Positions 1 to 12,000 of a DNA stretch of 64,000 nucleotides are shown piece after piece. A program made the translations under genes and the position numbers. The stretch is from Actinostola sp. cb2023. Its lineage: Eukaryota > Cnidaria > Anthozoa > Actiniaria > Actinostolidae. The notes beneath the pieces were generated by a model. The model did no database searches, had not been told where the DNA came from, and was given only the letters and a program-made list of their open reading frames with translations. Position 1 is the stretch's first letter; each line of letters opens with the position of its first letter. The stretch spans positions 533,501 to 597,500 of the forward strand of contig JAUJYZ010000974.1 in assembly GCA_033675265.1 (NCBI GenBank), written 5' to 3'.

Positions 1-1736
1 TCTTGTTTCATTGTTATATACACCTTACTCGAGGCTCGCGCCACATCCTTCAACATTCCTGGCCGCGTATAACTGGGCTTCAACTCTGTTTTCTTTGTAA
101 GACCAGTGAATGGTAGACTTATTAGTGTTTGGTGCATTGATATGAAGGGTCTTTGAACTAATCAGTAATATCTAGTCAATGATTGCACTACCACCATCGT
201 ACACTGGTGTTTTCCACCTTACAGTTACATACGGTGCTTTGATACCTGTGACAGTAATGTTGGGAGGTCCTGGAGGAGCTATATGATTGAGAATATTATA
301 CGATTTCCAATGGAGTATAGCCCTTCCAAAATGCGCAAAATTGGCCCAAAATAACGATTTCCAATGGACTATAGCCCATGCAAAATGCGCAAAAATGGAT
401 CAAAATAAGCATTTTTGATGGACTATAGCCCATGCACAGTGCGCCAAAACGGCCCAAAATGAGGATTTCTGATGGACTTTTGCCCATGCAAAGTGCGCAA
501 AAATGGATCAAAATGAGGATGTTGGATGGAATGTCGTATCCAACATCACCCAATAAATAAAGTCGCTGCAAACTCAACGTTTAAATCCGCGTCTAGATCA
601 ACAAACCCTCCAACATGTCAACAAGAAAAAATGGGACTGATCGAACTGATCTGGCCGCTAGAGATTGCATGGGGACTGATCGGATGGACGGACAGACAAA
701 CAGATCCATAGTTTTACCGGATAATTAAGCAAGGTAAATACTCATTTTCTTTTTCATCAGATAAGCTTCATCGCACTATGATTATTAAGAGTGATATATT
801 ATTGCATTAATATAACTGGGGTTTAGATTTTCGTGGAGTTCGCAACTCAAATGAACTTCTGTGATAAGATGTTTTCAATGTAAACGGAAAAGGAATCAGA
901 AAGAAATAGAAAAAGAAATTAGAGAAAGAAAAAGATCAGGAAAAATAATATAAAAAAAAGAAGAAATCGTGCCCGCACCGAGAGTCGATCCCTGGGTCGC
1001 TGGTTTCCAAATCCCAGCACTTAACCAGAGGACCACGTTAGTCAAGAAATTTCCATAACAATAACCGCTACACGATAGACTACTAAATTGACCCTCGAAA
1101 ACAATCGGAAGTACAGATAGCTGAAGTGGTACGGGGCAGTCATTTAGGACTAGGATACGACTGTTCCCTCCCTCTTTGACTACTTCGCTGATTGTGTACT
1201 ACCCGATAGCGCGGATGAGGCCGAAATCTTTGTCCTATACGTAACATACGGTGACTCGGCATTTAAGTCCGGGTGTATGGTCGATTTTTAGTGTTTTGCA
1301 TAAATTTCCGAAGAAGCGCGCGGGTTCGAGTCCCGGTGCGGTCATTTTTTTTTGAATTTTTTTTTCGCTGTTTATCCTTTTATTATTCTTTTTCTTTGCA
1401 CTTCAATTGATTTTCTTTAAATGTTTTGACAAAATCCGCTCAGTTTCAAAATGAAAATATTTTTCTACATGGGTACGATATTCTTTTGATTTTAAGGTTT
1501 GTTTACTGTAAACTTATTTTGAATGTTGAGGTTGATCGATTTGTCGTAATTTACTAAGGAACAACGCGTATATTGTGCAGTGAGATTAGGTTCCACTGCG
1601 AACCCAGTATTAACTCGCGTGCTCGCCTCTTTTACCACAGGAAGCCCATACATACGAAATATCGCTGTGGTGTCTCTATACCACAAATCAGTTTCAAATG
1701 GAATATATCTTGTTTCATTGTTATATACACCTTACT

Positions 1737-1990
1737 CGAGGCTCTGCGCGCCACATCCTTCAACATTCCTGGCCGCGTATAACTGGGCTTCAACTCTGTT
1801 TTCTTTGTAAGACCAGTGAATGGTAGACTTATTAGTGTTTGGTGCATTGATATGAAGGGTCTTTGAACTAATCAGTAATATCTAGTCAATGATTGCACTA
1901 CCACCATCGTACACTGGTGTTTTCCACCTTACAGTTACATACGGTGCTTTGATACCTGTGACAGTAATGTTGGGAGGTCCTGGAGGAGCT
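1737..1990 (-). pseudogene. Fibronectin type III exon relic (one per array unit)
   Basis: Read on the minus strand, this part of each unit translates to a typical FN3 start: PPGP, then N-I-T-V-T, then V-T-V-R-W-K-x-P, then Y-D-G-G-S-A-I-I-D. In another frame it carries the FTGLTKKTE segment, and then a terminal LYAARNVEGCGA. These match FN3 strand order: the Pro-rich linker, the B-strand Trp, the DGG turn, the tyrosine-corner region and the N-x-x-G-x-G end. A stop codon follows the D after DGGSAII and a frameshift separates the last strands, so it cannot be translated as a domain. Equivalent relics lie about 29-283 bp after each unit start, e.g. 30-280 and 3456-3709. I infer that an exon of an FN3 gene was captured before the array amplified. 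The donor gene cannot be identified here. Confidence 0.7.
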
Positions 1991-2009
1991 ATATATGATT
2001 GAGAATATT

Positions 2010-2255
2010 AACGATTTCCAATGGAGTATATCCCTTCCAAAATGCGCAAAATTGGCCCAACATAACGATTTCCAATGGACTATAGCCCATGCAAAATGCG
2101 CAAAAATGGATCAAAATAAGCATTTTTGATGGACTATAGCCCATGCACAGTGCGCAAAAACGGCCCAAAATGAGGATTTTTGATGGACTATAGCCCATGC
2201 AAAGTGCGCAAAAATGGATCAAAATGAGGATGTTGGATGGAATGTCGTATCCAAC
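2010..2255. repeat. 54-bp sub-repeat block within each unit (4 to 4.5 copies)
   Basis: Each unit contains four to four and a half copies of a 54-bp motif built around GATGGACTATAGCCCATGC and AAAATGCGCAAAAATGG. Because 54 is divisible by three and the minus strand lacks stops here, each block gives a ~93-codon frame with an 18-residue periodicity. I attribute this to repeat structure, not to a gene. The same motif, more diverged, continues just after the array at 18238-18480. Confidence 0.9.
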
Positions 2256-2688
2256 ATCACCCAATAAATAAAGTCGCTGCAAACTCAACGTTTAAATTCC
2301 GCGTCTAGATCAACAAACCCTCCAACATGTCAACAAGAAAAAATGGGACTGATCGAACTGATCTGGCCGCTAGAGATTGCATGGGGACTGATCGGATGGA
2401 CGGACAGACAAACAGATCCATAGTTTTACCGGATAATTAAGCAAGGTAAATACTCATTTTCTTTTTCATCAGATAAGCTTCATCGCACTATGATTATTAA
2501 GAGTGATATATTATTGCATTAATATAACTGGGGTTTAGATTTTCGTGGAGTTCGCAACTCAAATGAACTTCTGTGATAAGATGTTTTTTCAATGTAAACG
2601 GAAAAGGAATCAGAAAGAAATAATAGAAAAAGAAATTAGAGAAAGAAAAAGATCAGGAAAAATAATATAAAAAAAAAGAAGAAATGGT

Positions 2689-2761
2689 GCCCGCACCGAG
2701 AGTCGATCCCTGGGTCGCTGGTTTCCAAATCCCAGCACTTAACCAGAGGACCACGTTAGTC
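2689..2761 (-). other. tRNA-like (SINE-head-like) relic, one per array unit
   Basis: The minus strand reads TGGTCCTCTGGTTAAG (A-box and D-arm like), then an anticodon-arm-like GCTGG/CCAGC stem, then a degraded B box, GGGATCGACTC, and a tail ending CGGTGCGGGC. The anticodon loop would be about ten bases and the T and acceptor stems do not pair well, so it is not a working tRNA. The best reading is the decayed head of a tRNA-derived SINE or an ancient tRNA fragment. It recurs at the same place in every unit, for example 969-1041. Confidence 0.4.
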
Positions 2762-2995
2762 AAGAAATTTCCATAACAATAACCGCTACACGATAGACTA
2801 CTAAATTGACCCTCGAAAACAATCGGAAGTACAGATAGCTGAAGTGGTACGGGGCAGTCATTTAGGACTAGGATACGACTGTTCCCTCCCTCTTTGACTA
2901 CTTCGCTGATTGTGTACTACCCGATAGCGCGGATGAGGCCGAAATCTTTGTCCTATACGTAACATACGGTGACTCGGCATTTAAGTCCGGGTGTA

Positions 2996-3070
2996 TGGTC
3001 GATTTTTAGTGTTTTGCATAAATTTCCGAAGAAGCGCGCGGGTTCGAGTCCCGGTGCGGTCATTTTTTTT
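2996..3070 (+). promoter_or_regulatory. B-box (TFIIIC-type) motif followed by an oligo-T tract, one per unit
   Basis: GGTTCGAGTCC at 3041-3051 is a perfect match to the Pol III B-box consensus GGTTCGANTCC. It is followed about 12 bases later by a run of eight or nine T, which could act as a Pol III terminator. Upstream TGGTCGATTTT is a weak A-box candidate. No cloverleaf can be folded around it. The motif is unchanged in all ten complete copies, in the opposite orientation to the tRNA-like relic ~290 bp away. Whether it is transcribed or binds TFIIIC is unknown. Confidence 0.45.
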
Positions 3071-6000
3071 TCAGTTTTTTTTTTCGCTGTTTATCCTTTT
3101 ATTATTCTTTTTCTTTGCACTTCAATTGATTTTCTTTAAATGTTTTGACAAAATCCGCTCAGTTTCAAAATAAAAATATTTTTCTACATGGGTACGATAT
3201 TCTTTTGATTTTAAGGTTGTTTTACTGTAAACTTATTTTGAATGTTGAGGTTGATCGATTTGTCGTAATTTACTAAGGAACAACGCGTATATTGTGCAGT
3301 GAGATTAGGTTCCACTGCGAACCCAGTATTAACTCGCGTGCTCGCCTCTTTTACCACAGGAAGCCCATACATACGAAATATCGCTGTGGTGTCTCTATAC
3401 CACAAATCAGTTTCAAATGGAATATATCTTGTTTCATTGTTATATACACCTTACTCGAGGCTCTGCGCGCCACATCCTTCAACATTCCTGGCCGCGTATA
3501 ACTGGGCTTCAACTCTGTTTTCTTTGTAAGACCAGTGAATGGTAGACTTATTAGTGTTTGGTGCATTGATATGAAGGGTCTTTGAACTAATCAGTAATAT
3601 CTAGTCAATGATTGCACTACCACCATCGTACACTGGTGTTTTCCACCTTACAGTTACATACGGTGCTTTGATACCTGTGACAGTAATGTTGGGAGGTCCT
3701 GGAGGAGCTATATGATTGAGAATATTATACGATTTCCAATGGAGTATAGCCCTTCCAAAATGCGCAAAATTGGCCCAACATAACGATTTCCAATGGACTA
3801 TAGCTCATGCAAAATGCGCAAAAATGGATCAAAATAAGCATTTTTGATGGACTATAGCCCATGCACAGTGCGCAAAAACGGCCCAAAATGAGGATTTTTG
3901 ATGGACTATAGCCCATGCAAAGTGCGCAAAAATGGATCAAAATGAGGATGTTGGATGGAATGTCGTATCCAACATCACCCAATAAATAAAGTCGCTGCAA
4001 ACTCAACGTTTAAATTCCGCGTCTAGATCAACAAACCCTCCAACATGTCAACAAGAAAAAATGGGACTGATCGAACTGATCTGGCCGCTAGAGTTGCATG
4101 GGGACTGATCGGATGGACGGACAGACAAACAGATCCATAGTTTTACCGGATAATTAAGCAAGGTAAATACTCATTTTCTTTTTCATCAGATAAGCTTCAT
4201 CGCACTATGATTATTAAGAGTGATATATTATTGCATTAATATAACTGGGGTTTAGATTTTCGTGGAGTTCGCAACTCAAATGAACTTCTGTGATAAGATG
4301 TTTTCAATGTAAACGGAAAAGGAATCAGAAAGAAATAGAAAAAGAAATTAGAGAAAGAAAAAGATCAGGAAAAATAATATAAAAAAAAGAAGAAAAATGG
4401 TGCCCGCACCGAGAGTCGATCCCTGGGTCGCTGGTTTCCAAATCCCAGCACTTAACCAGAGGACCACGTTAGTCAAGAAATTTCCATAACAATAACCGCT
4501 ACACGATAGACTACTAAATTGACCCTCGAAAACAATCGGAAGTACAGATAGCTGAAGTGGTACGGGGCAGTCATTTAGGACTAGGATACGACTGTTCCCT
4601 CCCTCTTTGACTACTTCGCTGATTGTGTACTACCCGATAGCGCGGATGAGGCCGAAATCTTTGTCCTATACGTAACATACGGTGACTCGGCATTTAAGTC
4701 CGGGTGTATGGTCGATTTTTAGTGTTTTGCATAAATTTCCGAAGAAGCGCGCGGGTTCGAGTCCCGGTGCGGTCATTTTTTTTTCAGTTTTTTTTTTTTT
4801 CGCTGTTTATCCTTTTATTATTCTTTTTCTTTGCACTCAATTGATTTTCTTTAAATGTTTTGACAAAATCCGCTCAGTTTCAAAATAAAAATATTTTTCT
4901 ACATGGGTACGATATTCTTTTGATTTTAAGGTTGTTTTACTGTAAACTTATTTTGAATGTTGAGGTTGATCGATTTGTCGTAATTTACTAAGGAACAACG
5001 CGTATATTGTGCACTGAGATTAGGTTCCACTGCGAACCCAGTATTAACTCGCGTGCTCGCCTCTTTTACCACAGGAAGCCCATACATACGAAATATCGCT
5101 GTGGTGTCTCTATACCACAAATCAGTTTCAAATGGAATATATCTTGTTTCATTGTTATATACACCTTACTCGAGGCTCTGCGCGCCACATCCTTCAACAT
5201 TCCTGGCCGCGTATAACTGGGCTTCAACTCTGTTTTCTTTGTAAGACCAGTGAATGGTAGACTTATTAGTGTTTGGTGCATTGATATGAAGGGTCTTTGA
5301 ACTAATCAGTGATATCTAGTCAATGATTGCACTACTACCATCGTACACTGGTGTTTTCCACCTTACAGTTACATACGGTGCTTTGATACCTGTGACAGTA
5401 ATGTTGGGTGGTCCTGGAGGAGCTAGCTATATGATTGAGAATATTAACGATTTCCAATGGAGAACATTTTCCAAAATGCGCAAAATTGGCCCAAAATAAC
5501 GATTTCCAATGGACTATAGCCCATGCAAAATGCGCAAAAATGGATCAAAATAAGCATTTTTGATGGACTATAGCCCATGCAAAATGCGCAAAAATGGCTC
5601 AAAATGAGGATTTTTGATGGACTATAGCCCATGCAAAATGCGCAAAAATGGATCAAAATGAGGATGTTGGATGGAATGTCGTATCCAACATCACCCAATA
5701 AATAAAGTCGCTGCAAACTCAACGTTTAAATTCCGCGTCTAGATCAACAAACCCTCCAACATGTCAACAAGAAAAAATGGGACTGATCGAACTGATCTGG
5801 CCGCTAGAGATTGCATGGGGACTGATCGGATGGACGGACAGACAAACAGATCCATAGTTTTACCGGATAATTAAGCAAGGTAAATACTCATTTTCTTTTT
5901 CATCAGATAAGCTTCATCGCACTATGATTATTAAGAGTGATATATTATTGCATTAATATAACTGGGGTTTAGATTTTCGTGGAGTTCGCAACTCAAATGA

Positions 6001-9000
6001 ACTTCTGTGATAAGATGTTTTCAATGTAAACGGAAAAGGAATCAGAAAGAAATAGAAAAAGAAATTAGAGAAAGAAAAAGATCAGGAAAAATAATATAAA
6101 AAAGAAGAAATGGTGCCCGCACCGAGAGTCGATCCCTGGGTCGCTGGTTTCCAAATCCCAGCACTTAACCAGAGGACCACGTTAGTCAAGAAATTTCCAT
6201 AACAATAACCGCTACACGATAGACTACTAAATTGACCCTCGAAAACAATCGGAAGTACAGATAGCTGAAGTGGTACGGGGCAGTCATTTAGGACTAGGAT
6301 ACGACTGTTCCCTCCCTCTTTGACTACTTCGCTGATTGTGTACTACCCGATAGCGCGGATGAGGCCGAAATCTTTGTCCTATACGTAACATACGGTGACT
6401 CGGCATTTAAGTCCGGGTGTATGGTCGATTTTTAGTGTTTTGCATAAATTTCCGAAGAAGCGCGCGGGTTCGAGTCCCGGTGCGGTCATTTTTTTTTCAG
6501 TTTTTTTTTCGCTGTTTATCCTTTTATTATTCTTTTTCTTTGCACTTCAATTGATTTTCTTTAAATGTTTTGACAAAATCCGCTCAGTTTCAAAATAAAA
6601 ATATTTTTCTACATGGGTACGATATTCTTTTGATTTTAAGGTTGTTTTACTGTAAACTTATTTTGAATGTTGAGGTTGATCGATTTGTCGTAATTTACTA
6701 AGGAACAACGCGTATATTGTGCAGTGAGATTAGGTTCCACTGCGAACCCAGTATTAACTCGCGTGCTCGCCTCTTTTACCACAGGAAGCCCATACATACG
6801 AAATATCGCTGTGGTGTCTCTATACCACAAATCAGTTTCAAATGGAATATATCTTGTTTCATTGTTATATACACCTTACTCGAGCTCTGCTGCGCCACAT
6901 CCTTCAACATTCCTGGCCGCGTATAACTGGGCTTCAACTCTGTTTTCTTTGTAAGACCAGTGAATGGTAGACTTATTAGTGTTTGGTGCATTGATATGAA
7001 GGGTCTTTGAACTAATCAGTAATATCTAGTCAATGATTGCACTACCACCATCGTACACTGGTGTTTTCCACCTTACAGTTACATACGGTGCTTTGATACC
7101 TGTGACAGTAATGTTGGGAGGTCCTGGAGGAGCTATATGATTGAGAATATTATACGATTTCCAATGGAGTATAGCCCTTCCAAAATGCGCAAAATTGGCC
7201 CAACATAACGATTTCCAATGGACTATAGCTCATGCAAAATGCGCAAAAATGGATCAAAATAAGCATTTTTGATGGACTATAGCCCATGCACAGTGCGCAA
7301 AAACGGCCCAAAATGAGGATTTTTGATGGACTATAGCCCATGCAAAGTGCGCAAAAATGGATCAAAATGAGGATGTTGGATGGAATGTCGTATCCAACAT
7401 CACCCAATAAATAAAGTCGCTGCAAACTCAACGTTTAAATTCCGCGTCTAGATCAACAAACCCTCCAACATGTCAACAAGAAAAAATGGGACTGATCGAA
7501 CTGATCTGGCCGCTAGAGATTGCATGGGGACTGATCGGATGGACGGACAGACAAACAGATCCATAGTTTTACCGGATAATTAAGCAAGGTAAATACTCAT
7601 TTTCTTTTTCATCAGATAAGCTTCATCGCACTATGATTATTAAGAGTGATATATTATTGCATTAATATAACTGGGGTTTAGATTTTCGTGGAGTTCGCAA
7701 CTCAAATGAACTTCTGTGATAAGATGTTTTCAATGTAAACGGAAAAGGAATCAGAAAGAAATAGAAAAAGAAATTAGAGAAAGAAAAAGATCAGGAAAAA
7801 TAATATAAAAAAAAAGAAGAAATGGTGCCCGCACCGAGAGTCGATCCCTGGGTCGCTGGTTTCCAAATCCCAGCACTTAACCAGAGGACCACGTTAGTCA
7901 AGAAATTTCCATAACAATAACCGCTACACGATAGACTACTAAATTGACCCTCGAAAACAATCGGAAGTACAGATAGCTGAAGTGGTACGGGGCAGTCATT
8001 TAGGACTAGGATACGACTGTTCCCTCCCTCTTTGACTACTTCGCTGATTGTGTACTACCCGATAGCGCGGATGAGGCCGAAATCTTTGTCCTATCGTAAC
8101 ATACGGTGACTCGGCATTTAAGTCCGGGTGTATGGTCGATTTTTAGTGTTTTGCATAAATTTCCGAAGAAGCGCGCGGGTTCGAGTCCCGGTGCGGTCAT
8201 TTTTTTTTCAGTTTTTTTTTCGCTGTTTATCCTTTTATTATTCTTTTTCTTTGCACTTCAATTGATTTTCTTTAAATGTTTTGACAAAATCCGCTCAGTT
8301 TCAAAATAAAAATATTTTTCTACATGGGTACGATATTCTTTTGATTTTAAGGTTGTTTTACTGTAAACTTATTTTGAATGTTGAGGTTGATCGATTTGTC
8401 GTAATTTACTAAGGAACAACGCGTATATTGTGCAGTGAGATTAGGTTCCACTGCGAACCCAGTATTAACTCGCGTGCTCGCCTCTTTTACCACAGGAAGC
8501 CCATACATACGAAATATCGCTGTGGTGTCTCTATACCACAAATCAGTTTCAAATGGAATATATCTTGTTTCATTGTTATATACACCTTACTCGAGGCTCT
8601 GCGCGCCACATCCTTCAACATTCCTGGCCGCGTATAACTGGGCTTCAACTCTGTTTTCTTTGTAAGACCAGTGAATGGTAGACTTATTAGTGTTTGGTGC
8701 ATTGATATGAAGGGTCTTTGAACTAATCAGTAATATCTAGTCAATGATTGCACTACCACCATCGTACACTGGTGTTTTCCACCTTACAGTTACATACGGT
8801 GCTTTGATACCTGTGACAGTAATGTTGGGAGGTCCTGGAGGAGCTATATATGATTGAGAATATTAACGATTTCCAATGGAGTATATCCCTTCCAAAATGC
8901 GCAAAATTGGCCCAAATAACGATTTCCAATGGACTATAGCCCATGCAAAATGCGCAAAAATGGATCAAAATAAGCATTTTTGATGGACTATAGCCCATGC

Positions 9001-12000
9001 ACAGTGCGCAAAATCGGCCCAAAATGAGGATTTTTGATGGACTATAGCCCATGCAAAGTGCGCAAAAATGGATCAAAATGAGGATGTTGGATGGAATGTC
9101 GTATCCAACATCACCCAATAAATAAAGTCGCTGCAAACTCAACGTTTAAATTCCGCGTCTAGATCAACAAACCCTCCAACATGTCAACAAGAAAAAATGG
9201 GACTGATCGAACTGATCTGGCCGCTAGAGATTGCATGGGGACTGATCGGATGGACGGACAGACAAACAGATCCATAGTTTTACCGGATAATTAAGCAAGG
9301 TAAATACTCATTTTCTTTTTCATCAGATAAGCTTCATCGCACTATGATTATTAAGAGTGATATATTATTGCATTAATATAACTGGGGTTTAGATTTTCGT
9401 GGAGTTCGCAACTCAAATGAACTTCTGTGATAAGATGTTTTCAATGTAAACGGAAAAGGAATCAGAAAGAAATAGAAAAAGAAATTAGAGAAAGAAAAAG
9501 ATCAGGAAAAATAATAAAAAAAAAAGAAGAAATGGTGCCCGCACCGAGAGTCGATCCCTGGGTCGCTGGTTTCCAAATCCCAGCACTTAACCAGAGGACC
9601 ACGTTAGTCAAGAAATTTCCATAACAATAACCGCTACACGATAGACTACTAAATTGACCCTCGAAAACAATCGGAAGTACAGATAGCTGAAGTGGTACGG
9701 GGCAGTCATTTAGGACTAGGATACGACTGTTCCCTCCCTCCCTCTTTGACTACTTCGCTGATTGTGTACTACCCGATAGCGCGGATGAGGCCGAAATCTT
9801 TGTCCTATACGTAACATACGGTGACTCGGCATTTAAGTCCGGGTGTATGGTCGATTTTTAGTGTTTTGCATAAATTTCCGAAGAAGCGCGCGGGTTCGAG
9901 TCCCGGTGCGGTCATTTTTTTTTTTTTCAGTTTTTTTTTTCGCTGTTTATCCTTTTATTATTCTTTTTCTTTGCACTTCAATTGATTTTCTTTAAATGTT
10001 TTGACAAAATCCGCTCAGTTTCAAAATAAAAATATTTTTCTACATGGGTACGATATTCTTTTGATTTTAAGGTTGTTTTACTGTAAACTTATTTTGAATG
10101 TTGAGGTTGATCGATTTGTCGTAATTTACTAAGGAACAACGCGTATATTGTGCAGTGAGATTAGGTTCCACTGCGAACCCAGTATTAACTCGCGTGCTCG
10201 CCTCTTTTACCACAGGAAGCCCATACATACGAAATATCGCTGTGGTGTCTCTATACCACAAATCAGTTTCAAATGGAATATATCTTGTTTCATTGTTATA
10301 TACACCTTACTCGAGGCTCTGCGCGCCACATCCTTCAACATTCCTGGCCGCGTATAACTGGGCTTCAACTCTGTTTTCTTTGTAAGACCAGTGAATGGTA
10401 GACTTATTAGTGTTTGGTGCATTGATATGAAGGGTCTTTGAACTAATCAGTAATATCTAGTCAATGATTGCACTACCACCATCGTACACTGGTGTTTTCC
10501 ACCTTACAGTTACATACGGTGCTTTGATACCTGTGACAGTAATGTTGGGAGGTCCTGGAGGAGCTATATGATTGAGAATATTATACGATTTCCAATGGAG
10601 TATAGCCCTTCCAAAATGCGCAAAATTGGCCCAAAATAACGATTTCCAATGGACTATAGCCCATGCAAAATGCGCAAAAATGGTTCAAAATAAGCATTTT
10701 TGATGGACTATAGCCCATGCACAGTGCGCAAAAACGGCCCAAAATGAGGATTTTTGATGGACTATAGCCCATGCAAAGTGCGCAAAAATGGATCAAAATG
10801 AGGATGTTGGATGGAATGTCGTATCCAACATCACCCAATAAATAAAGTCGCTGCAAACTCAACGTTTAAATTCCGCGTCTAGATCAACAAACCCTCCAAC
10901 ATGTCAACAAGAAAAAATGGGACTGATCGAACTGATCTGGCCGCTAGAGATTGCATGGGGACTGATCGGATGGACGGACAGACAAACAGATCCATAGTTT
11001 TACCGGATAATTAAGCAAGGTAAATACTCATTTTCTTTTTCATCAGATAAGCTTCATCGCACTATGATTATTAAGAGTGATATATTATTGCATTAATATA
11101 ACTGGGGTTTAGATTTTCGTGGAGTTCGCAACTCAAATGAACTTCTGTGATAAGATGTTTTCAATGTAAACGGAAAAGGAATCAGAAAGAAATAGAAAAA
11201 GAAATTAGAGAAAGAAAAAGATCAGGAAAAATAATTAAAAAAAAAAAAGAAGAAATGGTGCCCGCACCGAGAGTCGATCCCTGGGTCGCTGGTTTCCAAA
11301 TCCCAGCACTTAACCAGAGGACCACGTTAGTCAAGAAATTTCCATAACAATAACCGCTACACGATAGACTACTAAATTGACCCTCGAAAACAATCGGAAG
11401 TACAGATAGCTGAAGTGGTACGGGGCAGTCATTTAGGACTAGGATACGACTGTTCCCTCCCTCTTTGACTACTTCGCTGATTGTGTACTACCCGATAGCG
11501 CGGATGAGGCCGAAATCTTTGTCCTATACGTAACATACGGTGACTCGGCATTTAAGTCCGGGTGTATGGTCGATTTTTAGTGTTTTGCATAAATTTCCGA
11601 AGAAGCGCGCGGGTTCGAGTCCCGGTGCGGTCATTTTTTTTTCAGTTTTTTTTTTCGCTGTTTATCCTTTTATTATTCTTTTTCTTTGCACTTCAATTGA
11701 TTTTCTTTAAATGTTTTGACAAAATCCGCTCAGTTTCAAAATAAAAATATTTTTCTACATGGGTACGATATTCTTTTGATTTTAAGGTTGTTTTACTGTA
11801 AACTTATTTTGAATGTTGAGGTTGATCGATTTGTCGTAATTTACTAAGGAACAACGCGTATATTGTGCAGTGAGATTAGGTTCCACTGCGAACCCAGTAT
11901 TAACTCGCGTGCTCGCCTCTTTTACCACAGGAAGCCCATACATACGAAATATCGCTGTGGTGTCTCTATACCACAAATCAGTTTCAAATGGAATATATCT

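Noticed and set aside
296..577. 93-codon minus-strand frames recurring in each array unit as a gene family
   Set aside because: They are the 54-bp repeat read in an open frame. Similar frames on the other strand and in other phases are equally open, and the sequence is confined to the satellite.
2689..2761. A functional tRNA gene in each unit
   Set aside because: The anticodon loop is too long and the acceptor and T stems do not pair. Kept only as a tRNA-like relic.
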